A stretch of DNA of 30,215 nt from a virus, in the IMG/VR virus record IMGVR_UViG_3300049811_000134, positions 1-30,215 of that record; one strand, given 5' to 3'. Both the position numbers and the translations under genes were made by a program. Shown here in pieces: positions 20,481 to 28,734 of this stretch (position 1 is the first letter of the stretch; each line of letters opens with the position of its first letter). A model generated the notes under the pieces. The model was not told the DNA's origin. It was given only the letters and a program-made list of their open reading frames with translations, and searched no databases.

Positions 20481-22466
20481 TCAGAACGAGCGGGCAACGA
20501 GCACCCAGGTGCCCACGGTGTCGAGAAGCTCCAGCGTGACGACGCCGTTCTCGGGCACGGTCAGCGTGGCCGACGCGGCGGGCAGGCGGATGTTTCCGCT
20601 GCTGCCGAGCACGATGGAGCCGGACCACGCCATCAGCTTGATCTGCGCACGCGGGCCGTGCCGGCTGCTAATGTTCTGGATCGTCGTGGCCGAGGTGTTG
20701 ACGAAGAGGAAGTCATGCCCGGCGATGTCCAGCGTGGCCGCGGCGCTGATTTGCAGCGCGATGCCCGAAGACTGCGCCGTCGTGTGGCTGGTGCCCTCTT
20801 TGATCCAGCCGCCGCCACGAACTGCCGCGTTGGCCGAATGCACCAGCTTGTCGATGGTGCCCTTGTAGATCGGGCACCCCTCGACGACGATGCTGGTGTT
20901 GAAGCCGACACCCGACACCACGACGCCAGCGCCGCCGTCGTCACCTGCGTTGCTGTACAGGCCGCCGAGAATGCGCACGTCGGCCTGGTAGACGTAGACG
21001 CTCTGCTTGTTCTCTTCGCAGTGCAGTGTCATGATGACGTTGTTGCTGCGGCTGACGTAGACGCCCTGCAAGCATCCTTCCACGCTGGTGCCGTCCATGA
21101 TGACGGTGGCCGCGCCGACAGCACTCTCGGGCACGGTCAGCGCAAACAGCGTGACCGTGCCGCCACTGAACGTGATTGCCGTTCCTGCTTGTGCATTGGC
21201 AAGGCTTGACGCGAGGGCGATCTGCACGGCACTGCGTCGAATCACCCAATAGTCAACGCCCGCAGACAGCCCGGTCGGCAGACTCGCGCCGACAAGCTGC
21301 ACCTTCTTGTGGTCGGGGAAGTTGTGCGGAAACTCGAAATTGAGCACCGACGTTCCGACGCTGGTGACGTACAACGGCGCCATCCGCCAGTCAGCCACGG
21401 TTCCGGCACTTGTCAGGTTGACCCGCGTGTCGCTGGCGACGTTGGCTTGTGACGTGTGCACCGTGAACCGGAGCCCGTCGCTGTCGCTGCCGGGGGCGTA
21501 GCGGCGAACGTAGTACGTCGTGCCGGTACTCAACCCGCCCGGCAGGTTGGTGCCGATGAACCGCACCGGCGTGCCCGTGGCGACATCCAGCGGCGACGTG
21601 ATGAACTCGTTTGTCGTGTCCACCGCCGACGCCTGCACCGCTGCCCGGTTGTCGGGGCTGATCTGCGTGGAAGCGGCTGCCGCGGTGTCCTTGCTGTAGG
21701 CGCCGACATCACCCCCGGCGAACCGAACCTGCCCGAGCTGTCCCAGCGATTTGAACGAGGCGCCGCGGTCTGCGATCAGGCTGCACTCTTGCAGTTCGAG
21801 AAACTGATTGGGCGCGAGGAAGTCGTCGCTACCGCCCACCAGCACCAGCGCATCGCCGTAGTGGCTGCGCGCGCTGAAGCGCTGGAAAGCCGCCTTCGTG
21901 ATGCCGCCCGTGTTGTCGAGCGTGCGGCGGGTGGCGACGATGGAAAGCGCGTCCTGCCGAATGTCCGTGCGCGTGACAATCGACAGGTCTGCGACCATGT
22001 TGTGCGCGATGTAGCCGGCGAGAATCTGAAGCACCACCGGCGCCGTGCTGTCTGACTTGCTGATGATGCGCGTCACGTCGCGGCCGGCGCCGCGAATCTG
22101 GAAACGTGGCGTGTAGGTGAAGCCAGCACCGCGGAACGTGGCATCTACTTGCGCGCCATCGACGTAGTAGTCGCCCGGACCCAGCTCAAGCGCGACGCTG
22201 CGATTGAAGCTGAAGTCCGCATTGCCAGCCCCCATCAGCCACGCCGCGAACAGCGCGAAGCCGGGCGCGTTGTCGGCGTTGGTGGGGAGGATGCCGAAGC
22301 GTTCGGCGCGGACGAAGTTCTCGCGGTTTGAAGCTTTGCCGGCTTCAGGACTGCCATTGGGAAGCGCCAGACCAAGGCCGATCAGTCGCGATTCTTCGGC
22401 CGGCCCGAGGTCATAGATCGCATCTTGCTCCAGGCCATTCCACGCGACGACCATCTGCACCGTCAT
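20481..22466 (-). CDS. Beta-helix protein in the head module (spike- or fibre-like)
   Basis: The protein has 661 residues. A short N-terminal module (VQMVVAWNGLEQDAIYDLGPAEESRLIGLGLA) resembles small anchoring domains of phage head or spike proteins. From about residue 90 the sequence (LELGPGDYYVDGAQ, FQIRGAGRDVTRIIS, and many short strands such as GCLQGVYVSRSNN, VYVYQADVRILGGLYSNAG) fits a right-handed parallel beta-helix of the pectate-lyase superfamily, as in tailspikes. Inserted strand domains (FIGTNLPGGLSTGTTYYVRRYAPG and a similar one about 90 residues later) appear duplicated. It lies between the capsid and connector genes rather than with the tail fibres, so it may decorate the capsid or the portal vertex. 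An enzyme function on polysaccharides is possible but unproven. Confidence 0.75.
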   Translation of the reverse strand: MTVQMVVAWNGLEQDAIYDLGPAEESRLIGLGLALPNGSPEAGKASNRENFVRAERFGILPTNADNAPGFALFAAWLMGAGNADFSFNRSVALELGPGDYYVDGAQVDATFRGAGFTYTPRFQIRGAGRDVTRIISKSDSTAPVVLQILAGYIAHNMVADLSIVTRTDIRQDALSIVATRRTLDNTGGITKAAFQRFSARSHYGDALVLVGGSDDFLAPNQFLELQECSLIADRGASFKSLGQLGQVRFAGGDVGAYSKDTAAAASTQISPDNRAAVQASAVDTTNEFITSPLDVATGTPVRFIGTNLPGGLSTGTTYYVRRYAPGSDSDGLRFTVHTSQANVASDTRVNLTSAGTVADWRMAPLYVTSVGTSVLNFEFPHNFPDHKKVQLVGASLPTGLSAGVDYWVIRRSAVQIALASSLANAQAGTAITFSGGTVTLFALTVPESAVGAATVIMDGTSVEGCLQGVYVSRSNNVIMTLHCEENKQSVYVYQADVRILGGLYSNAGDDGGAGVVVSGVGFNTSIVVEGCPIYKGTIDKLVHSANAAVRGGGWIKEGTSHTTAQSSGIALQISAAATLDIAGHDFLFVNTSATTIQNISSRHGPRAQIKLMAWSGSIVLGSSGNIRLPAASATLTVPENGVVTLELLDTVGTWVLVARSF

Positions 22467-22470
22467 TCCG

Positions 22471-22683
22471 TCACTCCTTCGCGCGCTTGCGCTTCACCAC
22501 AGGCTCGGCTGGCGCTGCGGGCGCTTCCACCGCAGGCACCACAGGCGCCTCGACGTACTCAGCCGCCGCCGCGTCTTGCACGAAATGCCGAGCCTCGGCT
22601 TCGCCACAGGTCAGCGTGTCGCCGGGGCTGAACGCGCCGAACGCGGCCGACCAGCCTGAGCGGGTGAACTTGATGCGGGGCAT
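22471..22683 (-). CDS. Small head-module protein, function unknown
   Basis: The protein has 70 residues. IKFTRSGWSAAFGAFSPGDTLTCGEAEARHFVQDAAAAEYVE forms a small folded head: strand, loop with PGD, and a helix ending in A-A-x-Y-V-E, a pattern of short phage head proteins. The tail is Ala/Pro/Val-rich (APVVPAVEAPAAPAEPV) and ends in basic KRKRAKE. The same basic design (strand, G/D turn, helix rich in Ala) appears at the N-terminus of the adjacent beta-helix protein, so the two may share an anchoring fold. It lies four bases upstream of that gene. Confidence 0.65.
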   Translation of the reverse strand: MPRIKFTRSGWSAAFGAFSPGDTLTCGEAEARHFVQDAAAAEYVEAPVVPAVEAPAAPAEPVVKRKRAKE

Positions 22684-22703
22684 CGTGCCCTCGTGAAGTG
22701 CGG

Positions 22704-22729
22704 CCCCGGCCAGCGTCAGCCAGCCGGGG
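22704..22729 (-). terminator. GC-rich hairpin after capsid gene
   Basis: CCCCGGC (22704-22710) pairs with GCCGGGG (22723-22729) with a 12-base loop, just after the capsid stop. There is no T-tract, so it is at best a weak terminator or an RNA 3'-end stabiliser. Confidence 0.4.
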
Positions 22730-22739
22730 CGCTGCCGGC

Positions 22740-23927
22740 TTAGGCCGGGGTCAGGTCGCCGTAGCGAACGGCGGCCGGGGTCGTCACCGCCAGCATGCAG
22801 CGGCGCTCGGCGCGGATCGTGATGAGGTTGCGGACGAAGTTGTCGCCGTCGCTCTCGCTCATGTCGATCACCACGCCCTCGCGGTTGTAGAACGTGGCGG
22901 CCATCGCCGTGTTCATCACCAGCACGTTGTCGGCGGTGATGGCGTTGGTCGCCACCACCGGCACGCCGAACAGCGACGGCCCGACGATCGAGCCCGGGTC
23001 ACCCAGCAGATACTCGTTCTGCGTGGTCTTCGCCAGGCGCATCGTCCACCAGTCGGCGGGGTTCAGCAGGATCACGTTCGCCGGGTAGTCGCCCGCCTGC
23101 GCGTCGCCCAGGATCTTGCCGATCAGGTCGAAGCGGTTGTTCAGCAGGCCGGCCGCCGTCAGCGACGCCGCGGTGTAGCCGTGCGCCGTGAAGTTGCCCG
23201 ACTTCGTGAAGCCCGACATCAGGGGCGCCACGCCAGTGCCCGCGATGATCTGGTTCTCGACGCGCAGGTTCACGCCGTAGCGCATGCGCGTGTCGACGTA
23301 GGCGGCTAGGGCGGCGTTGTCGCTGGCGAGCTGGCGGCTGATCTTCAACCAGTGGGCGATCGTGGCCACCGGCTCGGTGACGGTCGTGAAGGTCACCGCG
23401 CTCTCGGGCTTGGTGTTGCCTTCAGTCGTTTCCGCCGCCGCGTTGGTGAACACGTTTTCGCGCACGTAGTCGACCGCGTTGCTGGTGGTCGGCAGCGTGT
23501 TAAGCAGCGACTCCAGGGTCAGCTCGCGGAACGCGCCCGGCACGATGCCGGGGCGGCGGTCGCTGAAGGTGTTGCCGATGGCGTTGGTGATGGTGTTCTT
23601 CACCTCGGCGGCCACCGACTTGCGGCGCTTGCCCAGCAGGTCGCCCAGGTCGGCGGCGATGCCCTTCACGAACTGCTCGCCCCAGCTCTCGCCGGCCGGC
23701 GCGTCCTTCGGCGGCGTGGCGCCGCGCTGCTCCAGCGTCAGCAGGCGGTCGGCCAGCTCGCGCTGTTGCGTGCCCAGGCTGTCGATTGCGGCCTTGGTGT
23801 CGGCAGACACCTGGCCCACGGTCTTCACCTGGCCCTCGGCAATCTGCGCCTGCTGGGCCATCTTGGCTTCGATGCCGTCAAGCATCTTCATCACTTCGGC
23901 AAAGCCGGGAGTGTTTGCGGTGGTCAT
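22740..23927 (-). CDS. Major capsid protein, HK97 fold
   Basis: The protein has 395 residues, with a clear GGAG ribosome site before the ATG. The first about 110 residues (VMKMLDGIEAKMAQQAQIAEG, AIDSLGTQQRELADRLLTLEQRG) form a coiled-coil delta domain that acts as an internal scaffold and is cut off by the prohead protease. From about residue 125 the HK97 fold follows: ESLLNTLPTTSNAVDYVRENVF, VATIAHWLKISRQLASDNAALAAYVDTRMRYGVNLRVENQIIAGTG, and VILLNPADWWTMRLAKT near 280. The end is IRAERRCMLAVTTPAAVRYGDLTPA. It assembles the icosahedral shell. A terminator-like hairpin sits immediately upstream. Confidence 0.95.
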   Translation of the reverse strand: MTTANTPGFAEVMKMLDGIEAKMAQQAQIAEGQVKTVGQVSADTKAAIDSLGTQQRELADRLLTLEQRGATPPKDAPAGESWGEQFVKGIAADLGDLLGKRRKSVAAEVKNTITNAIGNTFSDRRPGIVPGAFRELTLESLLNTLPTTSNAVDYVRENVFTNAAAETTEGNTKPESAVTFTTVTEPVATIAHWLKISRQLASDNAALAAYVDTRMRYGVNLRVENQIIAGTGVAPLMSGFTKSGNFTAHGYTAASLTAAGLLNNRFDLIGKILGDAQAGDYPANVILLNPADWWTMRLAKTTQNEYLLGDPGSIVGPSLFGVPVVATNAITADNVLVMNTAMAATFYNREGVVIDMSESDGDNFVRNLITIRAERRCMLAVTTPAAVRYGDLTPA

Positions 23928-23945
23928 GGTCAGTTCTCCAGAAAT

Positions 23946-23970
23946 GAAAAAGGCCCGCGTCTGCGGGCCT
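23946..23970 (-). terminator. Intrinsic-terminator-like hairpin before capsid gene
   Basis: AGGCCCGC (23951-23958) and GCGGGCCT (23963-23970) form a perfect 8-bp stem with a 4-base loop. On the minus strand it runs into TTTTT then CATTT. The capsid start codon lies only about 20 bases further on. Confidence 0.85.
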
Positions 23971-23996
23971 GGTTGCTGCGGGTGTTGCGCTCTCGG

Positions 23997-24680
23997 CTAC
24001 ATGCTCAGCCGCGCGATGCGGTCATGCAGCGCCTTCATCGCCGCGGCTTCGTCGCCCGTAGGTTCGCCCTGCGCAGTGACTGCCTTGACGCGGGCCACCA
24101 GCGCAGCGGCGGCCCTCTTGCTGAGCCCGGCTGCATCCCGCAGCAGTTGCTCGATCTCGCTCAGGCGCTCGCATTCGTCGAGCGCGTCCAGGATGTCGAT
24201 GCCCTTCACGCTGCCGGCGTCAATGCGCGCAGCAGCGTCGGCGGGGAACACCACCGGCGACACCTCTACCAGCTTGTCCCAGCGGCGGATGACGCGGCCG
24301 CCTTCGGTCTCGTCATAGTCGCCCTTCTTGACGAACCCGCCGATCGACAGGCCGTCGAGCGTCCCGTGGCGCAGGGCGGCGGCAACGTCGTCGGCTAGGC
24401 TCAGGCCCTTGGTCAGCTCGCCCTCAACCCAAAGCCCCTTGTCGTCTTCACGCGCGACAAGCCACTTGCCGATGGGCATGTGCCAGTCGTGCTGAAAGAA
24501 CATCTTTGGCTTGCCGTTGCGCGTGAGGCTCGACGCGAAGGCGCCGCGCACGATGGTGTCGCCGTAGCTGTCCACGCCACCGAACACGGACGCATAGCCG
24601 GCGAACCGGCCGGAGTCGCCGTCCAGCTTGATGTCGCACTCACTGAGCGACAGGTGCTTGCGAAGCAGCATCGACGCCAC
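23997..24680 (-). CDS. HK97-family prohead protease
   Basis: The protein has 227 residues: GRFAGYASVFGGVDSYGDTIVRGAFASSL at about 25-52 is the family signature start. MFFQHDWHMPIGKW contains the catalytic His64, and DGLSIGG contains the catalytic Ser112. The C-terminal helices (IDILDALDECERLSEIEQLLRDAAGLSKRAAAALVARV) probably bind the capsid scaffold. It cleaves the delta domain of the capsid protein and itself during head maturation. Its start lies 41 bases inside the portal gene in another frame, and the next gene is the capsid. Confidence 0.94.
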   Translation of the reverse strand: MASMLLRKHLSLSECDIKLDGDSGRFAGYASVFGGVDSYGDTIVRGAFASSLTRNGKPKMFFQHDWHMPIGKWLVAREDDKGLWVEGELTKGLSLADDVAAALRHGTLDGLSIGGFVKKGDYDETEGGRVIRRWDKLVEVSPVVFPADAAARIDAGSVKGIDILDALDECERLSEIEQLLRDAAGLSKRAAAALVARVKAVTAQGEPTGDEAAAMKALHDRIARLSM

Positions 24681-25878
24681 CTCCGGTAATGCGGCCCAGC
24701 ATCGTCAGCGGGGCCAGGTTTGTCTGCGCGGTCAGCTCGTCGCCGCCGTCAAGCGGCTCGTCGTTCTCAAGCTGGCGGCATTCGTTGCGCGTCTTCAGCC
24801 CGTTCTGCACCGCGGTGGCGTAGGCCGCCAGGCGATCCTTCAGGCTGCCGCGCAGCAGCGCGTCGTAGTTGAACTCGGCCACCAGCGTCGCGCGCTGCGC
24901 CGGCGTCATCACCTGCTGGCGGATCGCCTGCTCGATGCCGACGATCACAGGCCGGATCGACAGCTTGTGCCAGGCGTCGATCACCTGTTCGGCGCCGTTG
25001 TAGGTGACGCCCTTGCTGTGATGCACCAGCACCGGCGGCACGTCGAACCAGCGGCACAGGGTCTCGACGCCGAAGTGCCTCGTCTCCAGCAGCTGCTGCT
25101 GCTCAGGCGACAGGCTGAGCTGCTGATACTTCATGTTTGCTTCGAGCACATACAGCCGCGCCGCGTTGCCATCGGCCATCTCCCTGAAGCGGGCCTGCAC
25201 CGCCGCGCGCTGGTCTGCCGTCAGCACCTTGTCGATCATGAGCGCGCCCGTGGGCTTTCCGCTGCTGCCGAACATCTTGGTCGCGCTGCCCTGCGCGTGC
25301 GCCGCTTCGGTCAGCGCCGGGGACATGAAGTCCAGTTTGCTCATGCCCGTGGTGCCGTTGCCCAGGCCGCGCAAATGCAGCACGTTGGCAGCGGCCAGAA
25401 TCGCCACGTCGCTCTCGACGCGGTATTCGTAGGCCATCGCGCCATCGGGCAGCACGAAGGCGCGCACCTGATCCGACGACATGGGCCATAGCGCCACCGC
25501 CTCGCCCGTGCGCTCGTCGCGGTCGATACGCGCGTAGGCGTTGCCGCGCAGGTCCAGGCTCAGCAGCATGGCCCGCCAGAAGTCGTAGGGCGTCATGCGG
25601 CCGTTCGGGCGTTCGTGAAGCACGCCGTACAGCCTGGCGTCGCGGGCCAGTGCCTTGCGCCCGTTGCCACGGTCGCGGTAGACGAACAGCGGCAGGCTCG
25701 CCACCGTGCTGGCCCGGCGATCGACGCAGGCCCACACGGTATCCAGCTGCAGCGCGTGGTCAGGCCCCAGCAGCAGGCCGCCCTCGATGACGGCCGACGA
25801 TGGGACAGGGTACTGCTCACCCTGCCGCTGGTTCAGCACCCCGAACCATCGCCCCAGCCAGCGCGGGATCGAGATCAT
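24640..25878 (-). CDS. Portal protein, HK97 family
   Basis: The protein has 412 residues. LQLDTVWACVDRRASTVASLPLFVYR near residues 44-70 and HERPNGRMTPYDFWRAMLLSLDLRGNAYARIDRDE near 88-122 are portal hallmarks, as is VLHLRGLGNGTTGMSKLDF. Further on, SPEQQQLLETRHFGVETLCRWFDVPPVLVHHSKGVTYNGAEQ leads into the stem helices. It forms the dodecameric ring through which DNA enters and leaves the capsid and to which the terminase docks. The ATG overlaps the terminase stop by three bases (ATGA). Confidence 0.95.
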   Translation of the reverse strand: MISIPRWLGRWFGVLNQRQGEQYPVPSSAVIEGGLLLGPDHALQLDTVWACVDRRASTVASLPLFVYRDRGNGRKALARDARLYGVLHERPNGRMTPYDFWRAMLLSLDLRGNAYARIDRDERTGEAVALWPMSSDQVRAFVLPDGAMAYEYRVESDVAILAAANVLHLRGLGNGTTGMSKLDFMSPALTEAAHAQGSATKMFGSSGKPTGALMIDKVLTADQRAAVQARFREMADGNAARLYVLEANMKYQQLSLSPEQQQLLETRHFGVETLCRWFDVPPVLVHHSKGVTYNGAEQVIDAWHKLSIRPVIVGIEQAIRQQVMTPAQRATLVAEFNYDALLRGSLKDRLAAYATAVQNGLKTRNECRQLENDEPLDGGDELTAQTNLAPLTMLGRITGGGVDAASQAPVAQ

Positions 25879-27392
25879 GCGATCAGGGGCGACGACAGGA
25901 AGTCGTCAAACGCGGGGTCGTGGTTGACTTCCGTCGGCATCACCCCCACCGCCATCGTCAGTGCAACCATGCCGTCGATCCTCCCCGTTGCCTTCGCCTT
26001 GTTCAGCTTCCGGTTTCCGGCCGGGTCGCTGGTTGTCACTGCGTTGGCTGCACACATGGTCAGCACCGGGTGATTGCCGTGGCGCAGCTTGCGCGCCAGC
26101 AGCAGGGACTCCAACTCGCGCAGCGCCGGGCTCATGCTCTGGAAGCCCTGCCCAAAATCCACGAACCGTTCCAGCTCGTCTTCGGTGAAGCCGGCCCGCA
26201 CAAGCCACGGCTTCAGGTGCTTCATGCCCCAGCGGTCGAACGCCAGCGCGCGCACGTCGCAGCGGTCGAACAGGCCGCGCAGGTGCTCCGCGATGAACTC
26301 ATACTCGATCGACGCGCCCGGCGTCGTCATCAGGTAGCCGTCACGCTCCCACACGTCATAGGGCACGCGGTCGGTGCGCGACTTTTCGGCCAGGCCGGCG
26401 CCCGGCAGCCAGAAGGTCGGATGCACGTCGTGGCCGCCTTCGCCCGGGGCCACCAGCACCAGCGCCGTGAGGTCGGCCACGCTGGACAGGTCCAGGCCAG
26501 CGAACACTTCGCGGCCTTCCCACTCACCGGGGATGCCGCCGTTCTCTGTCCAGATCGCCCGCGCAATGAACGGGCTGCGGGCCTCTACTCGCTGGTTGAG
26601 GATGAGATTCCTGTAGCTGGCCTCGCGGCTCGGCAGGCGCTTCGCATCAGCCGCCTGCTGCAGCACCTCGTCGCGGTTCATGAACTCACCGAACGCAGGG
26701 TTCGCCGCGCGGATCGCCGCCTCACTGAACGGGTCGGCGTCCAGCGGCGCTGTGAACAGCCACACCTTCTGCGTCGGGTCGGCGCCGGTCTGCGCGTCGT
26801 CGATCAGCAGCGACAGCAGGTCGGCATCCGTCGGCGCCTGCGTGCTGATGACGATCGACAGCGGGGCTTCTTGCGCCGCGCTGGCCGTCTCCAGCGCTTC
26901 GTACAGCTCCGACCGCGGCCCCTTCACCTGGCCCAGCTCGTCATGCACTACGAACACCGGGGACAAACCGTAGGCCGTGCTGGCATCCGCGCTCAGCGCC
27001 CGGTACAGCGTTCCCAGCTCACCGCAGTGCAGTTGCTTCGCGGTGTCCCGGATGCCGACGTAGGCCGACAGGTCGGGCGACATGCGCACGATCTTGGCCG
27101 CCAGGCTGAAGAGGATGGCCGCTTGTTCGCGCGACTGCGCCGCGCTGTAGAGCTGACTGTTCGCCTTTGCCTCGGGGCCGCACAGGTGCAGCAGCAGCAG
27201 GAACGCCGACAGCGTGGTCTTCGCGTTCTTCCGGCCGAAGCTGATGATGGCCCGCCGCGTGGGGCTGTCGTAAATGCCCCGGATAACGTCTTTCTGAAAG
27301 CCGCACAGGCGCACCGGCTTGCCGACGAACTTGCCCTCGGGGATGCGGCAGTGCTGCTCAATCCAGGCGATGTTGCGGTCGCCGCGGGTCAT
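25875..27392 (-). CDS. Terminase large subunit
   Basis: The protein has 505 residues. The ATPase domain has a Walker-A-like GRKNAKT at 53-59 and a Walker B VFVVHDE at 146-152 with the catalytic Glu152. The C-terminal nuclease domain has candidate acidic residues Asp301 (AGLDLSS), Asp386 (AFDRWG) and Asp473 (GRIDGMVAL). This is the Terminase_1/HK97-like type. It pumps DNA into the prohead and cuts the concatemer. It overlaps the small subunit by one base and the portal by four. Confidence 0.95.
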   Translation of the reverse strand: MTRGDRNIAWIEQHCRIPEGKFVGKPVRLCGFQKDVIRGIYDSPTRRAIISFGRKNAKTTLSAFLLLLHLCGPEAKANSQLYSAAQSREQAAILFSLAAKIVRMSPDLSAYVGIRDTAKQLHCGELGTLYRALSADASTAYGLSPVFVVHDELGQVKGPRSELYEALETASAAQEAPLSIVISTQAPTDADLLSLLIDDAQTGADPTQKVWLFTAPLDADPFSEAAIRAANPAFGEFMNRDEVLQQAADAKRLPSREASYRNLILNQRVEARSPFIARAIWTENGGIPGEWEGREVFAGLDLSSVADLTALVLVAPGEGGHDVHPTFWLPGAGLAEKSRTDRVPYDVWERDGYLMTTPGASIEYEFIAEHLRGLFDRCDVRALAFDRWGMKHLKPWLVRAGFTEDELERFVDFGQGFQSMSPALRELESLLLARKLRHGNHPVLTMCAANAVTTSDPAGNRKLNKAKATGRIDGMVALTMAVGVMPTEVNHDPAFDDFLSSPLIA

Positions 27393-27829
27393 CAGTCAGT
27401 GCCGGTCGCTTCCCAGGGCCGAGCACCAGCAGCACGCGCGCCCGCCTTCGTCGCCGCCGTCTTCTCCGTGTAGCGCGCCGACGGGCACAGCCTGAGCTTG
27501 ACGGCCATCTGCGCCATTGCGCTGGCCTGCGAGGTCAGCACCTGGTGCGTCGGGTTGACGTACTCGCGGCCCTTGTCGTCCATGCACGTCATGCCGCGCG
27601 ACTCCATGTCAGCCGCCGCGCGCTTGTAGAACGTCGCCGCCACGCAGTACGCAGCAAGCAGCGGCACGTCGCCAGGACGGAAGTAGTCGGCCGGCAGCGA
27701 GTCCACGATCGCGCGCCACTCGTCGGCCTGCGCTTCAGTCAAGTGCGGCGGCGGCGCAATGCGGCTGCCCGACACCGGGACCACGGACAGCAGATCGCCC
27801 GTTGATTTACGGCCCCGTTTCGTCGTCAT
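27392..27829 (-). CDS. Terminase small subunit, P27 family
   Basis: The ATG at 27829 gives 145 residues; the earlier in-frame start has no good context. It begins TTKRGRKSTGDLLSV, followed by PPPHLTEAQADEWRAIVDSLPADYFRPGDVPLLAAYCVAATFYKRAAADM, the signature of P27-type small terminases. It then continues NPTHQVLTSQASAMAQMAVKLRLCPSAR. It recognises the phage packaging site and loads the large subunit. The HNH gene upstream is a frequent partner of this terminase type. Confidence 0.92.
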   Translation of the reverse strand: MTTKRGRKSTGDLLSVVPVSGSRIAPPPHLTEAQADEWRAIVDSLPADYFRPGDVPLLAAYCVAATFYKRAAADMESRGMTCMDDKGREYVNPTHQVLTSQASAMAQMAVKLRLCPSARYTEKTAATKAGARAAGARPWEATGTD

Positions 27830-27966
27830 GCGTCCATCGCGCGCCCGCGCGCACGTCCAATCGACCCCGGAAGGTCGCGATTTGTGGTTCAAAGTGGTCG
27901 GGATTGGTGCGGCGCACCATCAACCTAGACTTTTCGCCCGCCCCTCCCCAACGGCATAGGCCTTGC
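27830..27966. promoter_or_regulatory. Non-coding interval, candidate cos/packaging site
   Basis: The 137 bases between the HNH gene and the small terminase gene hold no ORF of note. They contain two dyads: GGTGC-GGC-GCACC (27906-27918) and ATAGGC-CTT-GCCTAT (27956-27970, touching the HNH stop). In cos phages with an HNH gene beside the terminase, cos lies here, so this is the best candidate, but no known cos sequence is recognised. Confidence 0.4.
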
Positions 27967-28305
27967 CTATCGCCCGACAGGCCAGCCGTCCAGCCCGATC
28001 GCATCCCGAAGGGGACGGCCTCGCTCATCGGCCGTCTTCGCTTCGTGGCACGGCCTGCAGATCGCCTGCAGGTTGTCGTCGTCATCCGTGCCGCCGCGCG
28101 CCTTGTTGACGATGTGGTCCACCTCGGCGGCGAACGTCATCCGCCCTGCTGCCTTGCACAACTGGCACAGCCCACCGTCGCGGGCGAGGATGCGGCGCGC
28201 GGTATTGCGCCACTGCCAACCGTAGCCGCGTTCGGCCGCGGTGCCTTGCTTATCCCAGCCCACAAATAGCTTCGGAGACGGCGGCGCCCGCAAACCTGCG
28301 AGCAC
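27967..28305 (-). CDS. HNH endonuclease
   Basis: The protein has 112 residues; the GTG at 28305 has GGAGA upstream. GWQWRNTARRILARDGGLCQLC leads to Cys47 and Cys50; EVDHIVNKARGG carries Asp63-His64; DDNLQAICRPCHEAK supplies Asn78, Cys83, Cys86 and His87. This is the complete beta-beta-alpha metal site with a Zn knuckle. Small HNH proteins at this position cooperate with the terminase in cos cleavage in related phages. The protein is complete with no missing residue. Confidence 0.92.
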   Translation of the reverse strand: MLAGLRAPPSPKLFVGWDKQGTAAERGYGWQWRNTARRILARDGGLCQLCKAAGRMTFAAEVDHIVNKARGGTDDDDNLQAICRPCHEAKTADERGRPLRDAIGLDGWPVGR

Positions 28306-28319
28306 CGGCCTGTCTCCGA
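28272..28319 (-). repeat. Inverted repeat at the start of the HNH gene
   Basis: TCGGAGAC (28272-28279) and GTCTCCGA (28312-28319) form an exact 8-base inverted repeat, with GC-rich sequence between. The HNH start codon lies inside the loop. It may fold in mRNA and influence HNH translation, or be a protein-binding dyad between the regulator gene and the HNH gene. Confidence 0.45.
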
Positions 28320-28353
28320 TGGCGCGGACTGTGCCCGATCTGCCGCACGGCTG

Positions 28354-28734
28354 TCAAGCCCCGCGCGCCACCAGCATCTGCCTGGCGATGTGGATCGTGT
28401 CCATGAGCTGCCGCATCGACAGGCCCAAGTCCTGCGCCGCGCGCTTGGGATTGCGGTCGACGACGTAGCACCAGGCCAGGGCTAGGCGATGCAGCTGAGG
28501 GAGGGCAGCCACCAGCCTCTGCATAGCCAGCGCGTCCGTGCTGTCGACAGTGACGCCGGCTTCGACGTGCTGCCGCCAGTGCTGAGGCGGCCGGTAAAGC
28601 CGGAACATAGGCGAGCACGCCAGCGCAGCACCTCGCCCTCCGCGTGCCCAGCGCGCCCAGTTGTGCAGCCTCTCGTCAACAGCCTGGTGCTGCGGGTGCA
28701 CGGCCGAGAAGTCCACGTAGTCACGCACGACCAT
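28354..28734 (-). CDS. Q-like late regulator (helix-turn-helix)
   Basis: The protein has 126 residues from the ATG at 28734, 14 bases inside the RusA gene end. The C-terminal region, LPQLHRLALAWCYVVDRNPKRAAQDLGLSMRQLMDTIHIARQMLVARG, has the look of a sigma-region-4-like helix-turn-helix (about residues 96-122). This pattern is common in phage proteins at this exact place, between RusA and the terminase region, where antitermination protein Q-type regulators sit. I infer that it switches on the long late transcript. The first half (DYVDFSAVHPQHQAVDERLHNWARW) also fits this group. Confidence 0.72.
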   Translation of the reverse strand: MVVRDYVDFSAVHPQHQAVDERLHNWARWARGGRGAALACSPMFRLYRPPQHWRQHVEAGVTVDSTDALAMQRLVAALPQLHRLALAWCYVVDRNPKRAAQDLGLSMRQLMDTIHIARQMLVARGA

